Assembly (NCBI RefSeq): GCF_030317145.1
Contig: NZ_JASZYE010000004.1
Span: forward strand, 124,001 to 188,000
Direction: 5' to 3'
DNA length: 64,000 nucleotides
Source of the DNA: Variovorax flavidus
Lineage (GTDB): Bacteria > Pseudomonadota > Gammaproteobacteria > Burkholderiales > Burkholderiaceae_C
Made by a program: the position numbers and the translations under genes. Below are positions 1-9,133 of this stretch, piece by piece. The notes under the pieces are model-generated. The model worked only from the letters and a program-made list of their open reading frames with translations. It was not told the DNA's origin and ran no database searches. Position 1 is the stretch's first letter. Each line of letters begins with the position of its first letter.

Positions 1-1
1 G

Positions 2-634
2 ATGATCAAGATCGGAATTGTGGACGACCACGCCATCGTGCGCTCCGGCTTGCGCCAGTTTTTCTCTGAGCACGTCGACCTGCGCGTTGTAGGGGAAGCT
101 GCCAGCGGCCGCGAAGCGATCGAACTCGTTCGCACGACTGAACTCGACGTCCTCGTGATGGACCTTTCCATGCCCGGGCAAAGCGGCATCGATGCACTCG
201 CGATGATTCGCGCCAAGGCGCCGGATGTCGGCATCCTCATCCTGAGTGGCTATCCGGAAGAGCACTACGCGATGAACCTCATCCGTCAGGGCGCGAGCGG
301 CTACCTCAACAAGGAATGCGATCCGATCGAAATCGTGAATGCGATTCGCACGATCTCGCTGGGCCGCCGCTACATCACGCCAGCGGTGGCGGAACTGCTG
401 GCGCGCCAGCTCGACCGCAAGGACGATGCCGCGCCGCACGAACAGCTGTCCGAACGCGAGTTCCAGGTGTTCCTCAAGCTGGCGAAGGGCGAGACCGCGG
501 GCGACATCGCCAAGACCCTGTCGTTGTCGGTCAAGACCGTGAGCACCTACCGCACGCGCCTCATGGAGAAGATGAACCTCTCCTCCAACAGCGACCTGAC
601 GTACTACGCGCTCAAGAACAAGCTGATTGATTGA
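2..634 (+). CDS. NarL/LuxR-type response regulator
   Basis: A 210-residue two-component response regulator. The receiver domain covers residues 1-120, with acidic pocket D8/D9, phospho-acceptor D54, switch S82 and K104. The C-terminal LuxR-type helix-turn-helix lies at about 148-205 (LSEREFQVFLKLAKG, then SVKTVSTYRTRLMEKM). Full family length; the ATG is at the second base of the window, so its own upstream region and probable partner kinase lie outside. It converges on a receiver-only regulator. Domain assignment is firm; the signal and targets are unknown. Confidence 0.93.
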   Translation: MIKIGIVDDHAIVRSGLRQFFSEHVDLRVVGEAASGREAIELVRTTELDVLVMDLSMPGQSGIDALAMIRAKAPDVGILILSGYPEEHYAMNLIRQGASGYLNKECDPIEIVNAIRTISLGRRYITPAVAELLARQLDRKDDAAPHEQLSEREFQVFLKLAKGETAGDIAKTLSLSVKTVSTYRTRLMEKMNLSSNSDLTYYALKNKLID

Positions 635-685
635 TGCTCGCCCCCAGACCGCGATCCGCAGTGTTCCGCGGGTGAGGGCGGATGG

Positions 686-1087
686 TCAGGTTCGGGTTGG
701 GGACTGACGCAGGGCCGCCTGCTCGATGCAGTAATCGATGAGGCCGTCGATCTCGTTCGACTTGTCGAAGACGGCGTCCACGCCGAACTGGGCGCAGCGC
801 TTCCGGATGTCGGGGGTCGCGTAATTGCTGAGCACCACGACTTTCTGGCTCGGGCGGCGGGACATGCAGGCCTGCAGGACACCGAGTCCACTGCCCTGCT
901 TGAGGAAGAGGTCGACGATTGCCAATTCCCATTCGTCGCTGTTGTCGCTGAGCCACTGGCTGGCCTCGGCTTCCGTCTCGGCAAAGCCAATGGCCGAAAT
1001 ACACGTGAGCTCTTCCAGAGTGCCAACGAGATTCTCTCGGATCGTGACGTTGTCTTCGACGATATAGGTTTTCAATCGTGGGTCCAT
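686..1087 (-). CDS. Stand-alone receiver (CheY-like) response regulator
   Basis: 133 residues that are essentially one receiver domain: acidic pair E11/D12, phospho-acceptor D59, S87 and K109 at the expected spacings, and no output domain. It could pass phosphate through a relay, act as a phosphate sink, or work by protein contact. It converges with the NarL-type regulator at 2-634, so both may belong to the same signalling locus. Other open frames over the same bases lack the receiver motifs. Confidence 0.85.
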   Translation of the reverse strand: MDPRLKTYIVEDNVTIRENLVGTLEELTCISAIGFAETEAEASQWLSDNSDEWELAIVDLFLKQGSGLGVLQACMSRRPSQKVVVLSNYATPDIRKRCAQFGVDAVFDKSNEIDGLIDYCIEQAALRQSPTRT

Positions 1088-1218
1088 GAGAACCGCTTGC
1101 CCCCTTGGCGAGCATCTCGGCCACCTGGATTGCGCCAGGAAAGCTGTCGTTGCGAATGCTACTGATTATTGGCCGACATCATGCAGGGTTCCTGGAGCAG
1201 CGGCTGTAGGCTTGTTCT

Positions 1219-1245
1219 TACGTCCGAATGCGAACTTCGGACGTA
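1219..1245. promoter_or_regulatory. Perfect 10-bp inverted repeat in intergenic region
   Basis: TACGTCCGAA and its exact reverse complement TTCGGACGTA are separated by 7 bases. There is no T-run after either arm, so it does not resemble an intrinsic terminator. It lies 132 bases upstream of the receiver-only regulator (minus strand) and about 105 bases upstream of the small membrane-protein start at 1350. It is a candidate operator or an RNA hairpin. Confidence 0.5.
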
Positions 1246-1349
1246 GGCGCGCCCCCACAGTAACTGCGGCCTGCTACCGACCTGGCGGGCGGGACCGTGC
1301 CACTACGCTCGTCCACACGTTCACCGAACACCCGCCAGAAGGTACTGAA

Positions 1350-1553
1350 ATGAATATCGTGTGGAGCTATGTCGCCACGGGCCTGCTGACCGTTTCCGCT
1401 GCTGCGGCGGTCGCGGGAGGAGAGCCTGCTACTGCCGAGTTGAGGCTCGTCGAAGCGGCCACCATGGCTGCGGCCGCCGGCATCTCGGCCGTCTGTTTTC
1501 TCGCTGCGCCCCAGGCCGTCACATCGGTCGGCAAGACGCCAGCGATCGACTGA
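1350..1553 (+). CDS. Small hypothetical membrane protein
   Basis: 67 residues beginning MNIVWSYVATGLLTV. Two hydrophobic stretches at about 5-22 and 37-52 could be a signal sequence and one membrane helix, or two helices. The open frame extends far upstream, but the ATG at 1350 is the first start that gives a plausible hydrophobic N-terminus. No family recognised. It is followed after 15 bases by the AsmA-family gene, so co-transcription is possible. Confidence 0.45.
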   Translation: MNIVWSYVATGLLTVSAAAAVAGGEPATAELRLVEAATMAAAAGISAVCFLAAPQAVTSVGKTPAID

Positions 1554-1568
1554 AACGGGTCCGTCACC

Positions 1569-3605
1569 GTGGACGCGACTGCTGCACCCTCGCCGCGTCG
1601 CCCCGTCTGGTTCAGGGTCGCCGCGGTATTGCTCGGGCTGCTGGTTGCGCTCCTTCTGGTGATTGCATTCTTTCCGTGGGACCTCCTTCGTGAGCCGGTC
1701 AATCGCTATGTAAGCGAGCGAACCGGGCGCAAGTTCGAGATCACGCGCCACCTCGACGCAAGCCTCGGGTGGCGTCTTGCCACGGTCAAGCTCGACGGTG
1801 TCGAGTTCGCCAACCCCGCCTGGGCTCGGGACCCCTATCTGGTGCGCGCGGAGCGTGCCGAGTTCGACATCAGCTTCTGGAGGTTGCTCTCGGGCAAGGT
1901 CGTCCTTCCCAGATTGGCGCTGGATTCACCTTCGCTGGGCCTCCAGATGGAAGAGGATGGACGGCGCACCTGGGCTCTGGGCAAGGACACGTCCGATGAA
2001 GGGACCGTGCCGACCATCGGCCTGCTGCAGGTCGACGGCGGTTCGCTCGATTTCCTCGCCAAGCACCTGGAAGTGGACCTGCACGCCGATTTCACGTTCG
2101 ACACCAGTCGCGGCGACATGCCGCTGAGCTACGAAATCAAGGGCCGCTACCGTCAACAGCCGCTCACGGCCGAAGGGCGTACCGGCAATGTGCTGCAACT
2201 CAACGCCGCAGGGCAGCCGCCGTTTCCGATCGAGATCAAGCTCTCGGCAGGCCACACCCGACTGAAGGCGGAGGGGACGGTCGTCGAACTTGCCAGTCTC
2301 GACGGTCTTGACGCCCAGTTCGACATGAGAGGGCAGAACCTCGGAAATCTCTATCCGGCGCTGGGCATCGCCTTGCCTCAGACGCCGCCTTACGCCCTCA
2401 GCGGGAATTTGCGCAAGCAGGCCTCCCTCTGGGAGGTGCGGGGCCTGAAGGGGCGCCTGGGGCTTTCCGACATCGGCGGAGACATGCAGTTCGACAAGTC
2501 GCAGAAGGTGCCGCACCTCGGCGGCACGCTGCGCTCGCGCGTGATGGACATGGATGACCTCGGCCCTCTCATCGGCTTGCCGCCGACAAGCCGCTCGGCC
2601 AACGCCGTGGAAGGTGTCGCGCCGCCGCCGACCATCACGCAGGTCAAGCGCGCGCAGCGCGATGCGGGCCGCAAGGTGCTTCCCGATGCCACGCTGGATT
2701 TCGAACGCCTGCGCGCCATGAATGCCGACGTGAAGTACACGGCGGACCGCATCCAGAACGTGCGCGAATTGCCGCTGGACAAGGGAAGCGTGCAGGTGAA
2801 GCTCAAGGACGGCGTCTTGACGCTCGACCCGCTCGCCCTCGGCATCGCCAGCGGCAAGGTGGCCGGCGCGATTCGCATCGACGCCACGCAGAATCCGGCA
2901 GACATTCGCGCATCGCTCGACGTCCGCGCCATGCAACTGAACCGGCTGATCCCCAAGGTCGAGACCTTGAAGACCAGCTTCGGCAAGCTCGACGGGCGAA
3001 TCAATCTGTCCGGGCGCGGCAATTCGGTGGCGAGCTGGCTCGGCGGCGCCTCGGGCGACGTGGCGGCGATCACCGGCCGCGGCCAGTTCAGCAATCTGCT
3101 GCTGGAGTTCATGGGACTCGATGGGGGCGAGATCATCAAGTTCCTGCTGGAAGGCGACCATAACGTGACCTTGCGATGCGCGGCGGTGGCATTCGACGTC
3201 GAGAAGGGCGTGATGAACGGCCGCAGCCTGGTCTTCGACACCACGGACACCGTGTTCAACGCCACCGGCAACATCAACCTGGCGAACGAGACGATGGATA
3301 TCGTGGTGCGGCAGCAGCCCAAGGACATGAGCATCCTGGCATTGCGTACGCCGCTGGTCGTTCGCGGCACCTTTGCGTCGCCCAAGGCGGGCGTCGAGGC
3401 CGGTCCGCTGGCGACACGCGGCGCAGCGGCCGTCGCGTTGGGTTTGATCAATCCGCTGCTCGCACTGGCCGCGACCATTGAAACCGGACCGGGCCAGGAT
3501 GCCGACTGCCAGGAGGTTTTGGCCGAAGCGAAGCAGCCGAGTTCGCGCGCCGCGGCCGCGGGTGCCGCCAAGGCCAAGAAGCAGCCTGCGCAGAGCGGCG
3601 GTTAG
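1569..3605 (+). CDS. AsmA family protein
   Basis: 678 residues starting at a GTG. One hydrophobic segment at about 17-35 anchors the N-terminus in the inner membrane; the rest would be periplasmic and beta-rich. The C-terminal half fits the AsmA domain (segments around the DGRINLSGRGNSVASWLGG and FDTTDTVFNATGNINLANE regions), ending in an Ala/Lys-rich tail. AsmA-like proteins are linked to outer-membrane lipid homeostasis and bridge-like lipid transport; a role here is inferred from family. Its end overlaps the convergent MoeB-like gene by 4 bases. Confidence 0.85.
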   Translation: MDATAAPSPRRPVWFRVAAVLLGLLVALLLVIAFFPWDLLREPVNRYVSERTGRKFEITRHLDASLGWRLATVKLDGVEFANPAWARDPYLVRAERAEFDISFWRLLSGKVVLPRLALDSPSLGLQMEEDGRRTWALGKDTSDEGTVPTIGLLQVDGGSLDFLAKHLEVDLHADFTFDTSRGDMPLSYEIKGRYRQQPLTAEGRTGNVLQLNAAGQPPFPIEIKLSAGHTRLKAEGTVVELASLDGLDAQFDMRGQNLGNLYPALGIALPQTPPYALSGNLRKQASLWEVRGLKGRLGLSDIGGDMQFDKSQKVPHLGGTLRSRVMDMDDLGPLIGLPPTSRSANAVEGVAPPPTITQVKRAQRDAGRKVLPDATLDFERLRAMNADVKYTADRIQNVRELPLDKGSVQVKLKDGVLTLDPLALGIASGKVAGAIRIDATQNPADIRASLDVRAMQLNRLIPKVETLKTSFGKLDGRINLSGRGNSVASWLGGASGDVAAITGRGQFSNLLLEFMGLDGGEIIKFLLEGDHNVTLRCAAVAFDVEKGVMNGRSLVFDTTDTVFNATGNINLANETMDIVVRQQPKDMSILALRTPLVVRGTFASPKAGVEAGPLATRGAAAVALGLINPLLALAATIETGPGQDADCQEVLAEAKQPSSRAAAAGAAKAKKQPAQSGG

Positions 3606-4360
3606 TCGCCCGGGCGATGCCCGCAGACGCTGCAGCCGGGATCGCGTGCGACGCGCAGGGTGTCGAATGCCGTGCGGCGACCGTCGAACATGAGCAGGCT
3701 TCCTGCGAGCGAAGGTCCGATGCCCGCGAGCAGCTTCAATGCCTCGCTGGCCTGCAAGGTCCCGATGGTGCCGACAACGGGCGCAAAAACGCCGAGCACG
3801 GCACAGCGGGTTTCCTCGAAATTCGCGTCTGGCGGAAACAGGCAGGCATAGCAAGGCGATGCCGGGTCGCGCGTGTCGTAGACGCTCAACTGCCCGTCAA
3901 AGCGGATGGCCGCGCCGGCCACCAGTGGCTTGCCGAGCGTCACGCAGGCGCGATTGACCGCATGGCGCGTGGCGAAGTTGTCGCTGCAATCGATCACTAC
4001 ATCCGCCGCAGCGACCAACCGGGCGAGAAGCTCGCTGTCGGCCCGCAGCCGGTGCGTTTCGACCGCGATATCGGGATTGATTGCGCGCATCGCCTCGGCG
4101 GCCGAGTCGACCTTGGCCATTCCCACCCGGGCCGTGGTGTGCGCGACCTGGCGTTGCAGATTGGTCAGGTCGAGGTCGTCGTCATCGACCAGCGTGATGC
4201 GGCCCACCCCAGCCGCAGCAAGATACAGCACGACAGGCGACCCCAGACCCCCGACACCGATCACCAGCGCATGCGCCGCACTGACGCGCGCCTGGCCGTC
4301 AATGCCGAATTCTTCCAGGAGGATGTGGCGCGAGTAGCGCAGCAGATCGTCGTCGTCCAT
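3602..4360 (-). CDS. moeB: MoeB/ThiF/HesA family E1-like adenylyltransferase
   Basis: 252 residues from the chosen ATG (MDDDDLLRYSRHILL, the normal family start; an upstream in-frame ATG would add nine residues). Nucleotide-binding GVGGLGS at 35-41, NLQRQ at 67-71, the DCSDN segment near 124-128, a candidate acceptor cysteine C186, and zinc-binding pairs C170/C173 and C243/C246. Such enzymes adenylate the C-terminus of a ubiquitin-like sulfur carrier (MoaD or ThiS), in molybdopterin or thiamin synthesis. Which carrier it serves cannot be told here; the two formate dehydrogenases in the window need molybdopterin. Confidence 0.9.
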   Translation of the reverse strand: MDDDDLLRYSRHILLEEFGIDGQARVSAAHALVIGVGGLGSPVVLYLAAAGVGRITLVDDDDLDLTNLQRQVAHTTARVGMAKVDSAAEAMRAINPDIAVETHRLRADSELLARLVAAADVVIDCSDNFATRHAVNRACVTLGKPLVAGAAIRFDGQLSVYDTRDPASPCYACLFPPDANFEETRCAVLGVFAPVVGTIGTLQASEALKLLAGIGPSLAGSLLMFDGRRTAFDTLRVARDPGCSVCGHRPGD

Positions 4361-4394
4361 GCGTACCCGACTCGGCGAACCCTTCAAGAAACAC

Positions 4395-4449
4395 CGTGGA
4401 ACCGGCTCAGCCGGCCCACCGGTGTTGCCCCCGGGCAGGGGGTGGCGAA
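4395..4449 (+). repeat. REP-like dispersed repeat, copy 1
   Basis: Two adjacent hairpins between the moeB-like and ctpA genes: ACCGGCT..AGCCGG-type arms, then a GCCCCC/GGGGG arm pair. It matches the copy at 19842-19890 at 30 of the first 37 positions. Seen directly by comparing the two sites; that it is a genome-wide family is inferred. Confidence 0.55.
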
Positions 4450-4490
4450 TTACACGCAGCGAAGCGAAGTGAAAAGCCTGGGGGGCGAGC

Positions 4491-5933
4491 CTAGTTCTCT
4501 TTCTTCTCTTCCTTGTTGTCGACGATCACCTGCGTCTTGCTCACGAGGACCGGCTGGCCCTTGAGACGGTTGAACGCCTGCATCAGCGGGAAGTCCTGCG
4601 GAGTGCCGAATTCAGGCACCTTGCGATCCTGCGGCGGCTTCTTGGCTTCTTCCTCGAGGCGCTTGCGTGCTTCGTCGCGTGCCTTTTCGCGCTCGGGGTC
4701 CTTGTTTTCCGGACCCTGGCCGCTGGCGAGATGCTTCTCGAGGTCGGCTTCGCGCATGCGCAGCGCGGCAAAGGGGCTGCCTTCGGCGCTTTCGTCGACC
4801 AGCACGTTCGGAACGATGCCCTTGGCCTGGATCGAAGTGCCGCTCGGCGTGTAGTACCGCGCCGTCGTGATCTTCAGGCCAGTGTCCGGACCGAGCGGGC
4901 GCACGGTCTGCACCGAGCCCTTGCCGAAGGTCTGGCTGCCCATGACGGTCGCGCGCTTGTGGTCCTGCAGGGCGCCGGCGACGATTTCGCTGGCAGACGC
5001 GGAGCCTTCGTTGACGAGCACCACCAGCGGCACGGTCTTGAGCGCAGCCGGCAGGCCGCGCAGCGGGTCGCTGCCGGCACGGCGTTGGTAGAACTCCGGC
5101 GCAGCCTTGTAGACGGACTTGCTCTCGGCCAACTGGCCGTCGGTCGAGACGACGGTGACGTTTTCCGGCAGAAATGCCGCGGAAATCGCCACGGCGGCGT
5201 CGAGCAGGCCGCCCGGATCGTTGCGCAGGTCGAGCACGAGCCCCTTGAGGTTGGGCTCCTGTTTGTAGAGCTCCTCGACCTTCTTGACGAAATCGTCGAC
5301 GGTGCGTTCCTGGAACTGCGACAGGCGGATCCAGCCGTAACCCGGCTCCATGATCTTGCCGCGAACCGATTGCGTGCGGATTTCCTCGCGCGTGATGGTC
5401 ACGGGGAAGGTACGGTTCTCGTCCTTGCGGTAGATCGTGAGCAGCACCTTGGTGTTGGCTTCGCCGCGCATGCGCTTGACCGCTTCATTGAGCGAGAGAC
5501 CACGCACGGCGGTGTCGTCGATCTTGGTGATCAGGTCGTTCGGCTTGAGGCCGGCACGGAAGGCCGGAGAGCCTTCGATCGGAGACACGACCTTGATCAG
5601 GCCGTCTTCCTGTGAAATCTCGATGCCCACGCCGACGAAGCGGCCGGTGGTGCCTTCGCGAAATTCCTTGAACGACTTCTTGTCGAAGTACTGCGAGTGC
5701 GGGTCGAGGCCGGCGACCATGCCTGAAATGGCATCGGAAATCAGCTTTTTCTCATCGACCGGTTCGACGTAGTCGCTCTTGACCATGCCGAAAACTGCAG
5801 CAAGCTGTTGCAGTTCTTCGAGCGGCAGAGGAGCCAGAGAGCCTCGTGCAACAGTTTGCAACGAGACGGTGGTCAGCGCGCCGGCAAAGGCGCCCGCGGC
5901 AACCCAGCCGGTGATCTTCAATTTCTGGCCCAT
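4491..5933 (-). CDS. ctpA: Carboxy-terminal processing protease, S41 family
   Basis: 480 residues from MGQKLKITGW; the upstream in-frame ATG would put charged residues before the signal/anchor at about 6-27. PDZ domain at about 95-180 and S41 protease domain at about 195-375. The serine lies in GSASASEI (310-317) and the catalytic lysine in TFGKGS (K338). The tail is charged, rich in Glu, Lys and Arg. These periplasmic proteases trim or degrade envelope proteins from the C-terminus. It is divergent from nothing nearby and ends before the repeat at 4395; a candidate promoter lies at 5963-5992. Confidence 0.93.
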   Translation of the reverse strand: MGQKLKITGWVAAGAFAGALTTVSLQTVARGSLAPLPLEELQQLAAVFGMVKSDYVEPVDEKKLISDAISGMVAGLDPHSQYFDKKSFKEFREGTTGRFVGVGIEISQEDGLIKVVSPIEGSPAFRAGLKPNDLITKIDDTAVRGLSLNEAVKRMRGEANTKVLLTIYRKDENRTFPVTITREEIRTQSVRGKIMEPGYGWIRLSQFQERTVDDFVKKVEELYKQEPNLKGLVLDLRNDPGGLLDAAVAISAAFLPENVTVVSTDGQLAESKSVYKAAPEFYQRRAGSDPLRGLPAALKTVPLVVLVNEGSASASEIVAGALQDHKRATVMGSQTFGKGSVQTVRPLGPDTGLKITTARYYTPSGTSIQAKGIVPNVLVDESAEGSPFAALRMREADLEKHLASGQGPENKDPEREKARDEARKRLEEEAKKPPQDRKVPEFGTPQDFPLMQAFNRLKGQPVLVSKTQVIVDNKEEKKEN

Positions 5934-5962
5934 GTGTAAGTGTCCTTGTCGCCTGTCAATCC

Positions 5963-5992
5963 AATATACAGGGCTTGGAAGCAAGTTGTCTG
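5963..5992 (-). promoter_or_regulatory. Candidate sigma-70 promoter for ctpA
   Basis: On the minus strand CAGACA, an 18-base spacer, then TATATT, about 30 bases before the ctpA ATG. The -10 matches well, the -35 four of six. No experimental support. Confidence 0.35.
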
Positions 5993-6031
5993 CCGTGGTT
6001 CCGCGAAACCAGTGATGAAGTCAGACTTTCG

Positions 6032-6775
6032 TTAACCCTTGCCTTGGGCGGCTACCGCGGCTACGGCCTTCTCGGCCGCATCGGCATCGCCGAGATAGTA
6101 GTGGCGCAATGGCTTGAGCTCGTCGTCCAGTTCGTAGACCAGCGGAATCCCGTTGGGGATGTTCAGGCTCACGATGGCGTCGTCGGAGATGCCGTCGAGG
6201 TACTTCACCAGGGCGCGGATCGAATTGCCGTGCGCGGCGACCACCAGACGGCGTCCGGCGCGGATGGCCGGCGCCATGGATTCGTTCCAGAAGGGCAGCA
6301 CGCGCGCCACGGTGTCCTTGAGGCACTCGGTCAGCGGCACCTGCTCGGGCGCCAGCTTGGCATAGCGCACGTCGCCGCGCTCGCTGCGCGGATCGTTGGC
6401 TTCCAGGGGCGGCGGCGGCGTGTTGTAGCTCCGGCGCCAGACTAGAACCTGCTCATCACCGTACTTCTTGGCCGTTTCGGCCTTGTTGAGGCCCTGAAGG
6501 CCGCCGTAGTGGCGTTCGTTCAGCCGCCAGGAATGCACCACCGGCAGCCATGTGCGGTCGAGTTCATCGAGCGTGTGCCAGAGGGTGCGGGTGGCGCGCT
6601 TGAGCACGCTGGTGTAGGCCACGTCGAAGTCGTAGCCCTCGGCCTTGAGGAGCCGGCCGGCCTGCTTGGCCTGTTCGACACCGGTCGGTGTCAGGTCGAC
6701 ATCGGTCCAGCCGGTGAAGCGGTTTTCGAGATTCCAGGTCGATTCGCCGTGGCGGATCAGTACCAGTTTGTGCAT
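6032..6775 (-). CDS. gpmA: 2,3-bisphosphoglycerate-dependent phosphoglycerate mutase
   Basis: 247 residues, the usual length. It interconverts 3- and 2-phosphoglycerate in glycolysis and gluconeogenesis. RHGES with the phospho-accepting His is at 8-12 (R8, H9), GWTD at 22-25, the [11 protein letters not shown] signature in the middle, and the second histidine in [12 protein letters not shown]. Cytosolic. It is divergent from the membrane rhodanese gene, with a 72-base shared intergenic region. Confidence 0.97.
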   Translation of the reverse strand: MHKLVLIRHGESTWNLENRFTGWTDVDLTPTGVEQAKQAGRLLKAEGYDFDVAYTSVLKRATRTLWHTLDELDRTWLPVVHSWRLNERHYGGLQGLNKAETAKKYGDEQVLVWRRSYNTPPPPLEANDPRSERGDVRYAKLAPEQVPLTECLKDTVARVLPFWNESMAPAIRAGRRLVVAAHGNSIRALVKYLDGISDDAIVSLNIPNGIPLVYELDDELKPLRHYYLGDADAAEKAVAAVAAQGKG

Positions 6776-6847
6776 GGGAGAGGCCTTTGGGAACGCGTGC
6801 GGAAAGCCGACATTCTAAAATCCGAGGTTTGCCACTCAAGGAATACC

Positions 6848-7255
6848 GTGAAATTCATCGTCGACAACTGGATGCTGATCCTGATTGCACTCAGCTCCGG
6901 CGGCATGCTGGCGTGGCCGATGGTGCGCGGCGCGAACGCCGGATCGCTCACGGCCCAGGGCGCAGTGCAGCTCATCAATCGCGAGCGCGCCGTGGTGGTC
7001 GACGTGCGTGAACCCGAGGAATTTGCCGCGGGCCACGTCACCGGCGCGAAGAACGTGCCGCTCGGCCAACTCGAGCAGAAGCTCGCCACCACGGTCAAGA
7101 ACAAGTCGTTGCCATTGTTGCTCGTGTGCGCCACGGGCGCCCGCGCCCAGCGCGCGGTGGCGACTGCCAAGAAGCTCGGGTACGAACAGGCCCAAGCCGT
7201 CGCCGGCGGACTCAAATCCTGGAAAGACGCTAACCTGCCGGTTGAAAAGGCCTGA
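6848..7255 (+). CDS. Membrane-anchored single-domain rhodanese
   Basis: 135 residues from a GTG at 6848; the open frame runs further upstream into gpmA but has no rhodanese sequence there. One N-terminal membrane helix at about 8-25, then a rhodanese fold with VVDVREPEEFAAGHVTGA at 50-67 and active-site loop CATGARA starting at C94. Likely faces the periplasm or membrane surface, moving sulfane sulfur. A -10-like TAAAAT lies about 22 bases before the start. It is followed by grxC after 20 bases, suggesting a thiol/sulfur operon. Confidence 0.9.
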   Translation: MKFIVDNWMLILIALSSGGMLAWPMVRGANAGSLTAQGAVQLINRERAVVVDVREPEEFAAGHVTGAKNVPLGQLEQKLATTVKNKSLPLLLVCATGARAQRAVATAKKLGYEQAQAVAGGLKSWKDANLPVEKA

Positions 7256-7275
7256 ACTTCCCCGAGATACCCCCG

Positions 7276-7536
7276 ATGCAAGCCGTCAAGATGTACACCA
7301 CCGCCGTCTGCCCCTACTGCATTCGCGCGAAGCAAATCCTCAAGTCCAAGGGCGTGGAGCAGATCGAAGAGATCCGTATCGACAGCGACCCCAAGGCGCG
7401 TGCCACGATGATGGACATCACCCAGCGGCGCACCGTGCCGCAGATCTTCATCGGCGACACCCACGTCGGTGGCTGCGACGACCTGATCGCGCTCGACGGG
7501 CGCGGCGGGCTGATCCCTCTGCTGCAGAGCGCCTGA
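7276..7536 (+). CDS. grxC: Glutaredoxin 3
   Basis: 86 residues, a complete class I dithiol glutaredoxin. Active site CPYC with C12 and C15, the cis-proline segment RRTVPQIFIG, and the glutathione-binding GGCDDL. It reduces disulfides and mixed glutathione disulfides in the cytosol. Lies between the rhodanese gene and a strong hairpin terminator. Confidence 0.96.
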   Translation: MQAVKMYTTAVCPYCIRAKQILKSKGVEQIEEIRIDSDPKARATMMDITQRRTVPQIFIGDTHVGGCDDLIALDGRGGLIPLLQSA

Positions 7537-7572
7537 CTTCCGCCGGGCGATAATCGCCGGCTACCTCCAGAA

Positions 7573-7606
7573 GCCCGCTCTGGGACATCCCGGGCGGGCA
7601 TTGTTT
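7573..7606 (+). terminator. Intrinsic terminator between grxC and secB
   Basis: GCCCGC pairs with GCGGGC (7573-7578 with 7594-7599), with an inner GGGA/TCCC stem, followed by TTGTTTT. This would separate the rhodanese-grxC unit from secB. Confidence 0.7.
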
Positions 7607-7626
7607 TGACACTCGAAAGTTCAGCC

Positions 7627-8091
7627 ATGGCCGACCAGCAAGCACAAGATCCCGTTTTCCAGATCCAGCGCGTCTACCTGAAAGACCTGTCGCTCGAACA
7701 GCCCAATTCCCCGGCCATCCTGCTCGAGCAGGAACAGCCTACCGTCGACATCCAGCTCGGCGTCGACGCCCAGCCGGTGACCGACGGCATCTTCGAAATC
7801 ACCGTGTCGGCGACCGTGCAGACCAAGATCCAGGACAAGACCGTGTTCCTGGTCGAGGCCAAGCAAGCCGGCATCTTCGAAATCCGCAACCTGCCTGAAG
7901 ACCAGATGGGCCCGATCCTCGGCATTGCCTGCCCGCAGATCGTCTACCCCTACCTGCGCGGCAACGTGGCCGACGTGATCCAGCGCGGCGGCTTCCCGCC
8001 CGTGCACCTGGCCGAGATCAACTTCCAGGCGATGTTCGAGCAGCAGCAGGCACAAGCCGCGGCGCAGACCTCGCCGATCATCACGCAGTAA
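7627..8091 (+). CDS. secB: Protein-export chaperone SecB
   Basis: 154 residues from [22 protein letters not shown]. It shows the conserved SecB pattern: [17 protein letters not shown] near the start, then the long beta-sheet region with EVTV-type strands, the [27 protein letters not shown] segment, and a Gln-rich tail. The tetramer holds preproteins unfolded and delivers them to SecA. The chosen ATG is the usual start; a few upstream codons are in frame. Followed by gpsA after 19 bases, the common proteobacterial order secB-gpsA. Confidence 0.97.
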   Translation: MADQQAQDPVFQIQRVYLKDLSLEQPNSPAILLEQEQPTVDIQLGVDAQPVTDGIFEITVSATVQTKIQDKTVFLVEAKQAGIFEIRNLPEDQMGPILGIACPQIVYPYLRGNVADVIQRGGFPPVHLAEINFQAMFEQQQAQAAAQTSPIITQ

Positions 8092-8110
8092 ACCGCAAGC
8101 GCACGCACCG

Positions 8111-9112
8111 ATGAGAATCTGCGTGCTCGGCGCCGGTGCCTGGGGCACGGCGCTGGCGGTCAATGCGGCTGCCCGGCACACGGTCACCCTTTGGGGTCGT
8201 GACGCGGCCCAGGTCCAGGCCATGTCGGCATCGCGCGAAAACGCGCGCTACCTGCCCGGCGTTGCGTTTCCTCCCTCACTGAATCTCCTGGCAGGCGATG
8301 CGCTGGCCGAGGTGGCGCTTGCCGATCTGGTGATCGTTGCGACGCCGATGGCCGCCTTGCGAGAGCAACTCGGCAGGCTGCGAGACGTGGCCTGCCCGGT
8401 CGCCTGGCTGTCGAAGGGCGTCGAGCCGGCCATTGCCGATTCGGGCGAGGAAGGCTTGCTGGCCCACGAAATCCAGACGCGCGTGGCGCCCCGCCTGCTT
8501 GCGGGCGTGCTGAGCGGTCCCAGCTTTGCGTTGGAAGTGGCGCAGGGCCGGCCGACGGCGCTGGTCGCCGCGAGTTCGCATGCATCGGTGCGCGACGCGC
8601 TGGTCAGTGCCTTTCATGGCCCCGCGCTGCGCGTCTACGCCAACGAGGACATCGTCGGCGTGGAGATCGGCGGCGCGGTCAAGAACGTGCTGGCCATCGC
8701 GACAGGTCTCGCGGACGGCCTGGCGCTCGGCCTCAACGCACGTGCGGCACTGATCACGCGCGGCCTCGCCGAAATGACGCGACTTGGCGCGGCGCTGGGT
8801 GCGCGGCCGGACACCTTCATGGGTCTTTCGGGGCTGGGCGATCTTGTCCTCACCGCCACGGGCGATCTCTCCCGCAATCGCAAGGTCGGCTTGCTGCTGG
8901 CGCAGGGCCTCACGCTGGAGCAGGCGGTGAACTCGCTGGGCCACGTCGCCGAGGGTGTCTATTGCGCTCGCACGGTCGTGCAGCGCGCTCGGCATCTGGG
9001 CGTCGAGATGCCCATTGCGTCGAGCGTTGTCGCGTTGCTCGATGGGCGGGTGAGGCCGGCGGAAGCGGTTGCCGAACTGATGGGCCGCGAGCCCGGCGTC
9101 GAATCCGCCTGA
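8111..9112 (+). CDS. gpsA: NAD(P)+-dependent glycerol-3-phosphate dehydrogenase
   Basis: 333 residues. It reduces dihydroxyacetone phosphate to sn-glycerol-3-phosphate for phospholipid synthesis. Nucleotide-binding GAGAWGTAL at 7-15, [13 protein letters not shown], the catalytic-lysine region [13 protein letters not shown], and [14 protein letters not shown] are all present. Cytosolic, full length, coupled to secB. Confidence 0.97.
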   Translation: MRICVLGAGAWGTALAVNAAARHTVTLWGRDAAQVQAMSASRENARYLPGVAFPPSLNLLAGDALAEVALADLVIVATPMAALREQLGRLRDVACPVAWLSKGVEPAIADSGEEGLLAHEIQTRVAPRLLAGVLSGPSFALEVAQGRPTALVAASSHASVRDALVSAFHGPALRVYANEDIVGVEIGGAVKNVLAIATGLADGLALGLNARAALITRGLAEMTRLGAALGARPDTFMGLSGLGDLVLTATGDLSRNRKVGLLLAQGLTLEQAVNSLGHVAEGVYCARTVVQRARHLGVEMPIASSVVALLDGRVRPAEAVAELMGREPGVESA

Positions 9113-9133
9113 GGCGGGTCCCCAGGACCGGCT

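Noticed and set aside
612-1124. A longer minus-strand frame over the receiver-only regulator
   Set aside because: Arg/His-rich with no domain; the 686-1087 frame has all receiver residues.
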